The notes below the pieces were generated by a model. The model searched no databases, was not told where the DNA came from, and saw only the letters and a list, made by a program, of their open reading frames with translations. The translations under genes and the position numbers were made by a program. From NCBI RefSeq assembly GCF_034555935.1, contig NZ_JAYDCJ010000003.1, positions 496,001 through 560,000 of the forward strand: DNA of 64,000 nt. The letters run 5' to 3'. The DNA comes from Marinobacter qingdaonensis. Lineage in GTDB: Bacteria; Pseudomonadota; Gammaproteobacteria; Pseudomonadales; Oleiphilaceae. Positions 9,585 to 20,134 of the stretch are shown here, in pieces (within the stretch, counting starts at the first letter, position 1; each line of letters opens with the position of its first letter).

Positions 9585-9770
9585 CAAGGGCGAAGCCCCC
9601 ATTCAGAACCCGCTCAAGCCCCCGCACGCGGGTCCTGCCCGCAATCACAGATTGCGGGCGTTCGGCCGGCGCATGAAGCTCTGCTTCATAACCGCTTGGC
9701 CGAACCCCTGTGGCGCTTGGGCCTCGCCATCCCTGGCGAGGCACAGTTCTGAATGGGGGCTTCGCCCTTG
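9585..9770. repeat. Large cloverleaf-like palindromic element
   Basis: A perfect 25-bp inverted repeat (9585-9609 with 9746-9770) encloses 136 bases that fold into further perfect stems: GCCCGCAATC/GATTGCGGGC (9637-9659, 3-base loop), GTTCGGCC/GGCCGAAC (9660-9705) capped by ATGAAGC/GCTTCAT, and GCCTCGCCA/TGGCGAGGC (9721-9742). Each outer arm can also fold on itself (GGGC-GAA-GCCC). It lies between the end of the 3HB operon and icd in a 509-base gene-free gap; the rest of the gap holds the icd upstream repeats and nothing else I recognise. No ORF inside looks real. It may be a terminator, a REP/BIME-like repeat, or a structured RNA. Confidence 0.75.
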
Positions 9771-9848
9771 CGCGGCTGACCTGGGCAGTGGCGTCCACTC
9801 GCGCTTTCAACGCCAGTCAGACCCCACCACTTGATCACCCGGCCTGTC

Positions 9849-11840
<1,992 letters not shown>

Positions 11841-11856
11841 CTGTCTCTCCTGAATC

Positions 11857-12636
11857 TCACTGCATGTGCCAGCCATGGCTGACCACGATCGATTGTCCGG
11901 TCAGGGCCGCCGAGGGGAAGGCGGCCAGGTGTACGGCCAGCTCGGCCACGTCTTCCAGGGTGGTGAACTCACCATCCACGGTGTTTTTCAGCATGACCTT
12001 GCTGATCACTTCTTCCTCGGAGATGCCCAGTTCCTTGGCCTGCTCGGGAATCTGCTTGTCCACCAGCGGGGTCCGTACGAAGCCGGGGCAGATGATGTTG
12101 CTGCGCACCCCGTGCTCGGCCCCTTCCTTGGCCACCGCCCGGCACAGTCCCAGCATGCCGTGCTTGGCGGCCACGTAGGGCGCCTTCAGGGGCGAGGCTT
12201 CCAGGGAGTGCACCGAGCCCATGTACAACATGGTGCCGCCACCGTTGGCGTACATCTGGTTGAGCGCGGCGCGGGTCACCAGGAAGGCGCCGTCCAGGTG
12301 CACGTTCATGACCTTGCGCCAGTCGGCGTAGCCCAGCTTGTGCACCGCATCGATGTGCTGGATACCGGCGTTGGCCAGGGCGATGTCCAGGCCGCCCCAC
12401 TTATCCACAATCGCGGCCACACCGGCGTCCACGGCCTGTTCGTCAGTCACGTCCATGGCCAGGGCCATGGCGGTGCCGCCGGCCTGCTCGATGGCGTCCA
12501 CCGCTTCCTGGGCGGCCTCCAGGGTCAGGTCGGCCACGGCCACCCGGGCGCCCTCACGCCCGTAGTGTTCGGCGATGGCCCGGCCGATGCCACGCCCGGC
12601 CCCGGTGATCAGGGCAATCCGGTTCTTCAAACGCAT
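11857..12636 (-). CDS. bdhA: D-3-hydroxybutyrate dehydrogenase (SDR family)
   Basis: Oxidises D-3-hydroxybutyrate to acetoacetate with NAD in the cytoplasm. The 259-residue short-chain dehydrogenase has the TGAGRGIG nucleotide motif at about residues 11-18, the NAG motif (ALANAGIQH) near residue 90, and the catalytic triad Ser in MGSVHS, Tyr in APYVAAK and Lys four residues later. The QH after NAG and the HSLEASP loop are typical of 3HB dehydrogenases rather than 3-ketoacyl reductases. It sits between dctM and aacS with gaps of 12 and 16 bases, so it is co-transcribed with uptake and activation steps. That context makes the substrate call strong. Confidence 0.93.
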   Translation of the reverse strand: MRLKNRIALITGAGRGIGRAIAEHYGREGARVAVADLTLEAAQEAVDAIEQAGGTAMALAMDVTDEQAVDAGVAAIVDKWGGLDIALANAGIQHIDAVHKLGYADWRKVMNVHLDGAFLVTRAALNQMYANGGGTMLYMGSVHSLEASPLKAPYVAAKHGMLGLCRAVAKEGAEHGVRSNIICPGFVRTPLVDKQIPEQAKELGISEEEVISKVMLKNTVDGEFTTLEDVAELAVHLAAFPSAALTGQSIVVSHGWHMQ

Positions 12637-12648
12637 GGAAAGCTCTCC

Positions 12649-14013
12649 TTAATCGTAAGCAATGCTTGGCAGCCAGGTCGCGATTTCCGGTACCAGGAAC
12701 ACAATCGCCAGCGCTACCAGCTGAATGATGATGAACGGCACCACACCGCGATAGATGTCGGTGACCTTGATCTCCGGCGGCGCTACGCCCTTGATGTAGA
12801 ACAGCGCGAAACCGACCGGCGGCGTCAGGAACGAAGTTTGCAGACACATGGCAAACAGGATGGTGAACCAGACCAGGTCAAAACCCAGCTGCTGCACCAC
12901 CGGCGCCACCAGCGGCAGGATGATCAGGGTGATCTCCACCCAGTCCAGGAAGAAGCCGAGCAGGAACACCCCGAGCAGGATGGTCAGCACCACGCCGTAG
13001 GGGCCGAACGGCAATCCCAGCAGCGCTTCCTCGATGACGGCATCGCCACCCAGGCCCCGCAACACCACGGAGAAGGCGGTGGCACCGAGGAAGATGGCGA
13101 AGATGAACGCCGCGGTGCGGGTGGTTTGCTGCATCGACGCGTTCAGCACCTTCAGGTTCAGGCGCCCGGCCATCAGCGCCAGCAACAGCGCGCCCAGGGC
13201 ACCAACCCCGGAGGCTTCGGTGGGGGTGGCGATGCCGGCGAAGATGGAGCCCAGCACACCGAGGATCAGGGCGGCGGTGGGCAGCACCGCCTTGGCCACT
13301 TCCCAGACCACGCCCCAGCTGATCTTCTCGGTGCCTTCCGGCACCGGCGCGATGTTCGGCTGGAACAAAGGACGCAGCATGGCGTAGGCCACGTACATGG
13401 CACCAAGCAAGAGGCCCGGCAGGAACGCGCCCATGAACAGGTCGCCCACCGATGCTTCCGGCACCGCCAGGCGATCGGCCATCAGCACCAGCATGATCGA
13501 CGGCGGAATCAGGATGCCCAGGGTGCCGGTGGCGCAGGCGGTCCCCACGGCGAAGCCCTTGTCGTATTTGTTCTCCATCATCACCGGCAACGACAGCATG
13601 CCCAGCAGCACCACCGAGGCACCGATGATGCCGGTGGTGGCGGCCAGCAGCACGCCGATCACGATCACGGTGACGGCAAAGCCGCCGCGCACCGGGCCGA
13701 ACAGCTTGACCATGCTGTTCATCAGGCGTTCCGCGACGCCGGACTGGTCGAGCATGATACCCATGAAGATGAACATGGGCAGCGCCACCAGGGTCTCGCT
13801 TGCAACGATACCCCATATCCGCTCGGGCACCAGGCCCATAGAGGACGGGTAGTCGAACCAAAGGTTGGCGCCAAAGTTCTCCACCGCCAGGACCCCAACC
13901 ACGGTCCAGATCACGGCCGTACCACCGAGCACCCAGGCCACCGGGAACCCGGTCATCAGCAGGGCTCCGAAGGTCACGAACATGCCGATTACAAATAGCG
14001 TTTCGAGCTCCAT
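12649..14013 (-). CDS. dctM: TRAP transporter large membrane subunit DctM
   Basis: The 454-residue transport subunit of a tripartite ATP-independent periplasmic transporter, driven by the sodium gradient. It is almost entirely hydrophobic, with about 12-13 membrane segments, and carries DctM-family features such as GIMLDQSGVAERLM, GIIGASVVLLG and SPPVGFALFYIKG-like stretches (here TPPVGFALF). The start ATG overlaps the stop of dctQ in the usual TRAP way. From its operon with bdhA and aacS I infer that the complex imports 3-hydroxybutyrate or a similar short hydroxyacid, not a C4-dicarboxylate; the name is by family only. Confidence 0.92.
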   Translation of the reverse strand: MELETLFVIGMFVTFGALLMTGFPVAWVLGGTAVIWTVVGVLAVENFGANLWFDYPSSMGLVPERIWGIVASETLVALPMFIFMGIMLDQSGVAERLMNSMVKLFGPVRGGFAVTVIVIGVLLAATTGIIGASVVLLGMLSLPVMMENKYDKGFAVGTACATGTLGILIPPSIMLVLMADRLAVPEASVGDLFMGAFLPGLLLGAMYVAYAMLRPLFQPNIAPVPEGTEKISWGVVWEVAKAVLPTAALILGVLGSIFAGIATPTEASGVGALGALLLALMAGRLNLKVLNASMQQTTRTAAFIFAIFLGATAFSVVLRGLGGDAVIEEALLGLPFGPYGVVLTILLGVFLLGFFLDWVEITLIILPLVAPVVQQLGFDLVWFTILFAMCLQTSFLTPPVGFALFYIKGVAPPEIKVTDIYRGVVPFIIIQLVALAIVFLVPEIATWLPSIAYD

Positions 14014-14651
14014 CAGGACGCATCCTCTTTCTTGTCATTCTTGGCATCGGTCCGGATCGGTCGGGGAAAACCGAACAACAGGGCAGTGACCTTGAACAGG
14101 CGGGAAACGGCCGCCAACAGCAGCAGGGCAAAGGAAAGCGCCAGCACCGCCTTGAGCACCCAGCGATGGGACAGCCCCGCGGGCGCCTGGCTGGTTTCAC
14201 CCAATTCCCAGGAGCGGATGGCGTAAGGCACCATTTCGTACACCGCGAGCCCAAGGAACGGCAAGAGCAGAATCAACAGCCCCAGCAACTCGACCCAACC
14301 CTGGGCCTTCAGGGACATGCGCTCGTGCAGGACATCGACCCGGACGTGGTCGTCGACCACCAGGGTGTAGGCCAGGCCTAGCAGCCAGCCGGTACCGGCC
14401 AGATGCCACTGGACCTCTTCCAGAAACACCGAGCCCTGGCCGAACACGTAGCGGCCGACCACGGCCCAGATAATCACACCGGTCACTACCACCCAGAGCC
14501 AGGAGGCGCTCTTGCCGATGGCGGCAAGGATCGAGTCCAGCCACTGGCTAAGGCGGGTGGTCGGTAACTCGGTGTGATGATGAATCAATTCGTCTGCTTT
14601 GCTCACCGACGCACGCGGCTGCTCTGGTGAGTGCGGATCAGACACCGTCAT
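14013..14651 (-). CDS. dctQ: TRAP transporter small membrane subunit DctQ
   Basis: A 212-residue inner-membrane protein with four membrane helices, as in the DctQ family. It has a cytoplasmic N-terminal extension of about 50 residues, a conserved VVGRYVFGQGSVFLEEVQWH segment containing the R-Y and EE-x3-H residues of this family, and HVRVDVLHERM after the second helix. I start at ATG 14651 (GAGG nine bases upstream); a codon 29 residues earlier would run through a perfect hairpin and lacks a ribosome site. The gene overlaps dctM by one base and is separated from dctP by 117 bases that hold two hairpins. Confidence 0.9.
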   Translation of the reverse strand: MTVSDPHSPEQPRASVSKADELIHHHTELPTTRLSQWLDSILAAIGKSASWLWVVVTGVIIWAVVGRYVFGQGSVFLEEVQWHLAGTGWLLGLAYTLVVDDHVRVDVLHERMSLKAQGWVELLGLLILLLPFLGLAVYEMVPYAIRSWELGETSQAPAGLSHRWVLKAVLALSFALLLLAAVSRLFKVTALLFGFPRPIRTDAKNDKKEDAS

Positions 14652-14691
14652 GGGTGGGTACCTCGCTTGGAAGGCAAATACTGCGAAACAA

Positions 14692-14747
14692 GGATGGCCC
14701 CGAAGGGCCATCCACTGGTCGAAAGGCACCGGGCGCAAGCCCGGTGC
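14692..14747 (-). other. Two tandem perfect hairpins between dctP and dctQ
   Basis: On the transcribed strand, GCACCGGGC/GCCCGGTGC (14726-14747) and then GGATGGCCC/GGGCCATCC (14692-14713) form two 9-bp stems, each with a 4-base loop. The second loop reads UUCG in the RNA, an exceptionally stable tetraloop. Neither has a T tract, so they look like 3'-end-protecting or partial-termination structures that would let dctP, the abundant binding protein, outlast the membrane subunits. Confidence 0.7.
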
Positions 14748-14768
14748 TTCGGCTAGGCCCAGACGACC

Positions 14769-15821
14769 TTAGAGATCTGCCGGGAGGTAGGCGCGCTCAT
14801 CCCAGACCTTGTAGGACTTCATGAACTCCTGCTGGCTCTCGTACACCTTCTTGAAGTCGGCGTCCTTGGAGGCTTCCTCTTCCAGCACCTGCTGGGTCAC
14901 CTCTTTGAGCTCGAGCAGAACTTCGCGCGGGATCTGGTCGGCGTTCACGCCCTTGTCCTGGAAACCGGCCAGAACGGCACCGTTCTTGTACTCACCTTCG
15001 GCCAGACCACGGGTGGTGGCGGCGGTACAGGACGCTTCAACCAGGGCTTTCTGGGCCTTGGTGGCCTTGTTCCACTCGTCCTTGTTGATCAGCATGTACT
15101 GAGCGGTGAACTGCTGGTGCCAGCCTGGGAACAGGTTGTACTTGACCACCTGGTCGAAGCCCAGGATCTGGTCGATGGCCGGCATGGAGAATTCGGTGGC
15201 ATCGATGGTGCCTTTTTCCAGGGCCTGGTACAGCTCGCCACCCGGCATCATGGTGACGGACGCGCCCAGCTTCTCCAGCACCTTGCCACCCAGACCGGCA
15301 AAACGGATCTTCATGCCTTTGTAATCGTCCAGGGACTCGATCTTGTTGGAGTACCAGCCCGCGGTTTCCGGCCCGATGATGCCGCACAGCTGCGCGTGCA
15401 CCTTGAAGCCCTTGTTGGCGTAGGTTTCCTGCAGCAGATCATGACCGCCGCCGTAGTAATACCAGCCGATGTAGGCCCAGGGCTTCATGCCGAAAGGCAC
15501 GGCGGCAAACAGGGGTACCGCGGGCACCTTGCCCTGGTCGTAACCGATCCAGGTGTAACCGGCGGATACTTTGCCATCAGAAACGGATTGCAGGATGTCG
15601 AACGGCGGAACCAGCTTGCCCGGCTCATAAACCCGGACCTGAATGCTGCCGTCGGATGCGGTGGTGAGGTTGTCGGCCACCCAGGCGGCGGGGGAACCCA
15701 GGCCGGGAAGGTTGGTGGCGAACGCAACGGGCATTTTCCAGCGCAGATCGTCGGCGACGGCAGAACCCGTCGTCAGGGCAATCGCACCGGCGATACCGGT
15801 GATGGCCTTCAAGAGTTTCAT
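14769..15821 (-). CDS. dctP: TRAP transporter periplasmic substrate-binding protein DctP
   Basis: The 350-residue extracytoplasmic solute receptor of the TRAP system. It has a Sec signal peptide (MKLLKAITG then a hydrophobic run) cleaved near AVA/DD, then a typical DctP fold. The conserved carboxylate-binding Arg is probably in KIRFAGLGGKV at about residue 180. ATG 15821 has AGGAGA eight bases upstream, so the longer in-frame start is rejected. It is the first gene of the operon. A sigma-54 promoter lies about 175 bases upstream, with two activator sites beyond it. From the operon the ligand is inferred to be 3-hydroxybutyrate. Confidence 0.92.
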   Translation of the reverse strand: MKLLKAITGIAGAIALTTGSAVADDLRWKMPVAFATNLPGLGSPAAWVADNLTTASDGSIQVRVYEPGKLVPPFDILQSVSDGKVSAGYTWIGYDQGKVPAVPLFAAVPFGMKPWAYIGWYYYGGGHDLLQETYANKGFKVHAQLCGIIGPETAGWYSNKIESLDDYKGMKIRFAGLGGKVLEKLGASVTMMPGGELYQALEKGTIDATEFSMPAIDQILGFDQVVKYNLFPGWHQQFTAQYMLINKDEWNKATKAQKALVEASCTAATTRGLAEGEYKNGAVLAGFQDKGVNADQIPREVLLELKEVTQQVLEEEASKDADFKKVYESQQEFMKSYKVWDERAYLPADL

Positions 15822-15995
15822 TAGCGAGTCTCCTAGCATTGTTGTTGTAGCCGGCCTGCCGGTCGCAATCCCGGTCAGGCCTAGTCTGAGTATAGTCAGA
15901 CATCGCAGGAAACAGACGGACATGGGTCATTTGGGTCCAACGATTGGCGTCAGTCTTGTTTTCTGCGTTGTTCTGACGTCCTGCCACCGCGCACG

Positions 15996-16012
15996 TGCAG
16001 ACACTGTGCCAA
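15996..16012 (-). promoter_or_regulatory. Sigma-54 promoter of the dctPQM-bdhA-aacS operon
   Basis: The minus strand reads TTGGCACAGTGTCTGCA: invariant GG at -24, ten bases, invariant GC at -12, and six of the seven bases of the TTGGCAC half. It predicts a start near 15985 and a leader of about 160 bases. The rest of the 327-base gap contains the two upstream activator sites and nothing else I recognise. Confidence 0.8.
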
Positions 16013-16075
16013 GGATGCTTTTCTATTAATTTTCAGCTAGTTATGAATTTGACGGCAGATCAAAAAGAGGCCGAA

Positions 16076-16093
16076 TGTCCGGAAATCCGGACG
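16076..16093. promoter_or_regulatory. Upstream activator site 1 for the dctP promoter
   Basis: TGTCCGGAAATCCGGACG contains a perfect GTCCGG/CCGGAC dyad. It is centred about 75 bp upstream of the -24 element. Closely matching copies lie at 16139, 19931 and 20003, always upstream of a sigma-54 promoter. Inferred to be bound by the activator encoded at 16149-17597. Confidence 0.7.
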
Positions 16094-16138
16094 GGTTTAG
16101 ACATCAGTCGTAGGGGTTTGTACGGACACCAGGACAGG

Positions 16139-16156
16139 TGTCCGGAAATCAGGACA
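16139..16156. promoter_or_regulatory. Upstream activator site 2 for the dctP promoter, overlapping the activator stop codon
   Basis: TGTCCGGAAATCAGGACA shares its first 12 bases with site 1 and is centred 63 bp further out, six helical turns. It overlaps the stop codon of the sigma-54 activator. An adjoining inverted repeat, CGGACACC/GGTGTCCG (16123-16144), overlaps it and could be a third binding half-site pair or the activator's terminator stem. Confidence 0.68.
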
Positions 16157-17597
16157 GTTTGGCCAACTTCTCGTACAGCACCGACCGGGAGATGCCCAGC
16201 AGCTTGGCCGCCCGGGTCCGGTTGCCCCGGCTGGCCACCAGCGCATCCTCGATGGCCTGGGCTTCGGCGTCGGCCAGGACCCGGGCCAGAGGCCGGACCG
16301 GCTGGGGCGTGAGCGAGCTGACCGGGCGCTTGCCGTTGCGGGGCAGGACCTTGAACACCGCGTCGGCGTCCAGCAGGCCGCCGTCCTCCCCCATGGTCAG
16401 GGCCCGCTCCAGCACGTTGCGCAGCTCCCGGATGTTGCCGGGCCAATCGTAGCTGCCCAGGGCCGCCACCCCGGCATCGGTAATCTCCCCGCGCAGGTCC
16501 AGGCCGTCACAGATTTCCTCCAGCAGGGCCTCGCACAGCACGCCCAGGTCCGCCAGCCGGTCGCGCAGGGGCGGGATCGGAATTTCCAGCACGTTCAGGC
16601 GGTAGTACAGATCGGAGCGGAAGCTGCCGTCGGCAATCATCTCCTCGAGGTTGCGGCTGGTGGCGGCGATGACCCGGACGTCCACCTGCTCCACCTTGTT
16701 CGAACCCAGCGGCTCGATTTCCCCTTCCTGCAGGGCCCGCAGCAGCTTGGCCTGCAGCGGCAGGGGCATGTCGCCGACCTCGTCCAGGAACAGGGTGCCG
16801 CCGTTGGCGAGCTGGAACTTGCCGTCCCGGGTCCGGCGGTCGGCCCCGGTGTAGGCCCCCGGGGCGACGCCGAAGAACTCCGCCTCCAGCAGGTTGTCCG
16901 GAATGGCCGCCACGTTGACCCCGACAAAGGGCTTGTCGGCCCGGGACGACACCGTGTGGATGGCCTGGGCCAGGACCTCCTTGCCGGTGCCGGTTTCGCC
17001 CAGCAGCAGCACCGGCATGTCGCGGCCGGCGGCCAGTCGGGCCCGGCGCTTGACCTCCAGGGCCGCGGGACTGGCGCCGACAAAATCCCCGAGGCTGTAG
17101 CGGGTACCCCGGGCCTTCTTGGCCAGGGCCTTGCGTGCCGCGGCCAGGTCCTGGTGCAGCCGGCGGTACTTGGCCACCAGCGGGGTCAGCGGCTGCAGGT
17201 CGTCGTAGAGCACGAACGCCACCGCGCCGACAATGCCGCCGCGCTCATCGTAGTAGGGCAACCGGGTCACCACCAGCTGCTGACGATTGTGTTCCATGAT
17301 GTCCAGCAACAGGGGTTTGCCGGACTCCACCACCTCCGGCATCCGGGTGTGGGGAATCACCTGGCGGACCGGCTTGCCGACCACCTGGGCCGGGTCACCC
17401 AGACCCAGCAGGTGCGAATAGCTGCTGTTGATCCAGGTGATGCGACTGTCACGATCCACCGCGATGGCGCCGGCGCTGGCCTCTTCGAACATCGGGAACA
17501 GGGCCTCGATCAGGTCCCGGGTCAGCCCGTTCTTGTTCTTCTCGGTAAACAGCTGTGTCATGTACCGCGCACCACCATCGGCTTGGATATCGTTCAT
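16149..17597 (-). CDS. Sigma-54-dependent transcriptional activator (PAS, AAA+, Fis-type HTH)
   Basis: A 482-residue bacterial enhancer-binding protein. It has a PAS domain (about 40-150, with ITWINSSYSHLLGL), then an AAA+ ATPase domain. The ATPase shows Walker A GETGTGKE, the sigma-54 contact loop GAYTGA (a natural variant of GAFTGA), Walker B TLFLDEVGD and arginine-finger region SDLYYRLNVLEIPIPPLRDR. A C-terminal Fis-type helix-turn-helix ends in NRTRAAKLLGISRSVLYEKL. There is no receiver domain, so activity is probably set by a small ligand or redox state at the PAS domain, not by phosphorylation. It lies between its two inferred targets, both of which have sigma-54 promoters and matching upstream palindromes. 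The ATG at 17597 has GGAG nine bases upstream. Confidence 0.93.
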   Translation of the reverse strand: MNDIQADGGARYMTQLFTEKNKNGLTRDLIEALFPMFEEASAGAIAVDRDSRITWINSSYSHLLGLGDPAQVVGKPVRQVIPHTRMPEVVESGKPLLLDIMEHNRQQLVVTRLPYYDERGGIVGAVAFVLYDDLQPLTPLVAKYRRLHQDLAAARKALAKKARGTRYSLGDFVGASPAALEVKRRARLAAGRDMPVLLLGETGTGKEVLAQAIHTVSSRADKPFVGVNVAAIPDNLLEAEFFGVAPGAYTGADRRTRDGKFQLANGGTLFLDEVGDMPLPLQAKLLRALQEGEIEPLGSNKVEQVDVRVIAATSRNLEEMIADGSFRSDLYYRLNVLEIPIPPLRDRLADLGVLCEALLEEICDGLDLRGEITDAGVAALGSYDWPGNIRELRNVLERALTMGEDGGLLDADAVFKVLPRNGKRPVSSLTPQPVRPLARVLADAEAQAIEDALVASRGNRTRAAKLLGISRSVLYEKLAKLS

Positions 17598-17710
17598 GCC
17601 TCAAAACTCCAGCATCCGGTCGCCCGGATGCAGTTTCGGAAGTATATGGGCCCCCATGGGCGGGGGCAAACGCAGCCGCCCGGACCGGGATCGGGGCGGC
17701 GGGGCCCCGG

Positions 17711-19816
17711 TCAGTCCGGGATCCGGAGCTGGCGGTCGACGAACTCAATGCGGTCGGCCGCCGCGGGCTGCGCCTGGATGGGCGTCAGGTTGTCGGCGGA
17801 CAGGGGCACGGCGATGCTGCCCCGGGGCAGGGTCCGGACCACCTGGCTCGGCGGCAGCGGCTGCTGTTCGGTCAACCGCGCCCACACCAGGTCCAGGGCC
17901 TGGAAGAAGTAGTGGTGCAGGGGCAGGTACCGGTCCGCCAGGCCCGGGAAGCCGTTCAACACATCCAGGTGATGGGCGTTGAGGATCTCGTAGTAGCGCA
18001 GGTTCGAGTCCGCACCTTCCACCAGGGCGTTCAGGGCGACGTAGGGGCGCGAGGTGTGGTTGATCGGCAGGATGGCGTCCGCCCGACCGGTGACAAAGAC
18101 CGTGGGCTTGCCCCGCAGATTGCCTGAGGCCCGGATCTGGTCGATACCCCGGGCAATGGCCCGGGCCTGGGCCGCGGACTCACCCCGGAGCCTCGCCCCG
18201 GTCACCGCATCCCGGCCCTCGGCCAGGCTTCGCAGGCAGAGCAGGGCGTCCAGGCCGAAGTCGGCCTGGCTGGAGCTGGGCGAGACACTGGCGGCCAGGT
18301 TGGTGGGCTGGCCCTCGGCCCCGTCGTACACCAGATTGACCCCGGCGGTTGGCGGAATGCCGTTGCTGGCCGAGAACAGCGCGGCCTCGGCGGCGCCACT
18401 GATCGGGGTGACCGCGCCCGCGGCATCGGTGGCGGCCAGGCTGAGCTGGCACAGCCGGTCCTCGACCCCGGCCCGGGCGTAGGCGTTGCTGTAGGTCATG
18501 GCGATGCCCTGGGCCACGGACAGGCCAAAATGCACCGGCGCCAGCAGGTTTTGCTCGGGCTGGATCGCGAAGTCCTGGTTCAGGATGCGCAGGGCGTCGG
18601 TGGCCCGGTCATCCAGCGTCGCACCCGACACCAGTCCCTTGTTGGCCAGGGAATGACAAATGGCCTCGCCCACCGCCGGCGGATTGAACACGGCATTGAG
18701 CGGGGCCAGGTCGCGGATGGCCGGGGCCTGGTTGGCGCAGCCCTGGTAGATTGCCAGCGCGGTGCTGTAGTCGAGCAGGCTGCGACTGTGCCCGGTGATC
18801 ACCGGGCCATCACCCTGGCGAATGGAAAACGCCGGGCCGACCCGCGGGTTCACATTGGGCTCGGACACCGCCACCCCGTCGATCAGGCCCCAGCGATCCA
18901 GTTCGGCGGCCCGCACCGAGGCACCGCCACCGTTGGACACGCTCGAGGCGATCACCAGGGTGTTGGCCGGCCACAGGGTTTTCAGGGTCTTGCCATTGCG
19001 CAGTTCGTGGCCGAAGCGCTGGTTCAGCACGTAGAAGCCGAAACGGATCGAATTCAGTACATGGCGCCCCCACTGGGCTTCCGGGTTGGCCTTGGAATGG
19101 GCGTGCTTGAACGCCAGCCGGTCCGGCCATTGGGCGTTGAAATCGGCCCGCGCCGGCTCCGACAGATCGGCCCGAAACTGCACCGGCTCCTGCTGATCGG
19201 TCAGGGTACCGTCCAGACGCTGGGCCGCGTCGGTCTCCAGATTGTGAGAGCCGGTCCCGGTGCCCTTGTCGGTGTAGACCACGGCGCAGCCTTTCTTCAG
19301 CCCCCACTCACCGGCGGTGCCGATGGCACCGTAGAGGCCGCGGGAGCCGGATGACGGCGCGGTGACCATGCAGGCGGTGTGGGGATCGAAGCTGTTCGGC
19401 ACCTGCACCATCACGGTCACCGGAACCCGGGACCCAGGCACCCGCATGAAGGCCCGGTATTCGTCGCCGGCGATCAGGCCCTCGCCGCCGGCTCCGACAG
19501 CGGGCCCGAAGAACTCGCCGTAGCCGCCACCGGGTACCGTATCCACCAGGGCCCGGTAATTGTTGTAGATGGCCAGCCGGCGCAGTTCGGCCGGCATTGG
19601 CGCGAGGGCGTCGTCAAATGCCGGCGCCGGTCCGGCCAGCCCGGACGCGCCCAGGCCCGCGGTGAGCAGGTCGTCGGTGACGCCGTCGTAACGGCTGTGG
19701 TCGATCTCGCCCTGGATAAATCCGGGTAGGGTGTTGAACGGGCCAAAACCGGCGGCCCAGGCGGTTGGCGTGCAGGCGGCAGCACCGATCACGATGCCCA
19801 TCATGATGCGTTTCAT
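17711..19816 (-). CDS. D-(-)-3-hydroxybutyrate oligomer hydrolase
   Basis: A 701-residue secreted or periplasmic hydrolase of the 3HB-oligomer hydrolase family (Pfam 3HBOH, PF10605). It cleaves dimers and short oligomers released from poly-3-hydroxybutyrate to monomer. A signal peptide begins MKRIMMG and is cleaved near AWA/AGF. Family-typical stretches are [26 protein letters not shown], and the serine motif SVSNGGGAS (a variant lipase box with Ser before Asn-Gly). [20 protein letters not shown] and NAHHLDVLN carry likely Asp and His of the triad. ATG 19816 has GGGA seven bases upstream; longer in-frame starts run through the promoter region and are rejected. Its own sigma-54 promoter and two activator sites lie upstream, which ties it to the uptake operon. 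Confidence 0.92.
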   Translation of the reverse strand: MKRIMMGIVIGAAACTPTAWAAGFGPFNTLPGFIQGEIDHSRYDGVTDDLLTAGLGASGLAGPAPAFDDALAPMPAELRRLAIYNNYRALVDTVPGGGYGEFFGPAVGAGGEGLIAGDEYRAFMRVPGSRVPVTVMVQVPNSFDPHTACMVTAPSSGSRGLYGAIGTAGEWGLKKGCAVVYTDKGTGTGSHNLETDAAQRLDGTLTDQQEPVQFRADLSEPARADFNAQWPDRLAFKHAHSKANPEAQWGRHVLNSIRFGFYVLNQRFGHELRNGKTLKTLWPANTLVIASSVSNGGGASVRAAELDRWGLIDGVAVSEPNVNPRVGPAFSIRQGDGPVITGHSRSLLDYSTALAIYQGCANQAPAIRDLAPLNAVFNPPAVGEAICHSLANKGLVSGATLDDRATDALRILNQDFAIQPEQNLLAPVHFGLSVAQGIAMTYSNAYARAGVEDRLCQLSLAATDAAGAVTPISGAAEAALFSASNGIPPTAGVNLVYDGAEGQPTNLAASVSPSSSQADFGLDALLCLRSLAEGRDAVTGARLRGESAAQARAIARGIDQIRASGNLRGKPTVFVTGRADAILPINHTSRPYVALNALVEGADSNLRYYEILNAHHLDVLNGFPGLADRYLPLHHYFFQALDLVWARLTEQQPLPPSQVVRTLPRGSIAVPLSADNLTPIQAQPAAADRIEFVDRQLRIPD

Positions 19817-19853
19817 AGTCGTTCCCTGTTTGTTGTTGTTGAGGCAACGGCCA

Positions 19854-19870
19854 TGCGCATCTTGTGCCAA
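19854..19870 (-). promoter_or_regulatory. Sigma-54 promoter of the 3HB-oligomer hydrolase gene
   Basis: The minus strand reads TTGGCACAAGATGCGCA, again GG-N10-GC with a perfect TTGGCAC, giving a start near 19843 and a leader of about 27 bases. It shares TTGGCACA with the dctP promoter. It lies in a 318-base gap between divergent genes that also contains two activator palindromes. I found no comparable promoter facing the esterase gene. Confidence 0.8.
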
Positions 19871-19930
19871 CCGAGCAACCGGTTGTTTTAATTCATTTAT
19901 TTTATGAACCGCCGGTGGATTCGACGATCT

Positions 19931-19948
19931 TATCCGGAATTCCGGACA
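19931..19948. promoter_or_regulatory. Upstream activator site 1 for the oligomer hydrolase promoter
   Basis: The strand complementary to the written one reads TGTCCGGAATTCCGGATA, with a 14-bp perfect palindrome TCCGGAATTCCGGA inside. It is centred about 72 bp upstream of the -24 element, against 75 bp at dctP. Confidence 0.65.
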
Positions 19949-20002
19949 GCGGCTCGAGCCGCGGCACCGGCCCAGGCCAGGCCACCACGCCCCGGCCACG
20001 AT

Positions 20003-20020
20003 CGTCCTGGATTCCGGACA
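20003..20020. promoter_or_regulatory. Upstream activator site 2 for the oligomer hydrolase promoter
   Basis: The complementary strand reads TGTCCGGAATCCAGGACG, which matches the outer dctP site (TGTCCGGAAATCAGGACA) at all but three positions. It is centred 144 bp from the -24 element and 72 bp from the inner site, close to seven helical turns. Confidence 0.63.
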
Positions 20021-20134
20021 CCGTCTGCCAAACCGGACATCCCGGCCTTGGACGGGGGCTGGGACCCACCGGCATCCGCTTGGACTGCCGGATCGTATTA
20101 CCGCTATCAGCCACAGGGACTCGGGAGCCAACCA

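Noticed and set aside
9585..9770. Integron attC-like site
   Set aside because: It is a large imperfectly symmetric cloverleaf with no RYYYAAC/GTTRRRY core pair at its ends, no integrase and no cassette genes nearby.
11866..13998. Long plus-strand ORF (710 codons) opposite bdhA and dctM
   Set aside because: It spans two real genes and has the His, Gln and Gly richness of antisense frames in this genome.
12649..15821. C4-dicarboxylate transporter as the function of dctPQM
   Set aside because: Family names come from the first described member; the operon with bdhA and aacS points to 3-hydroxybutyrate instead.
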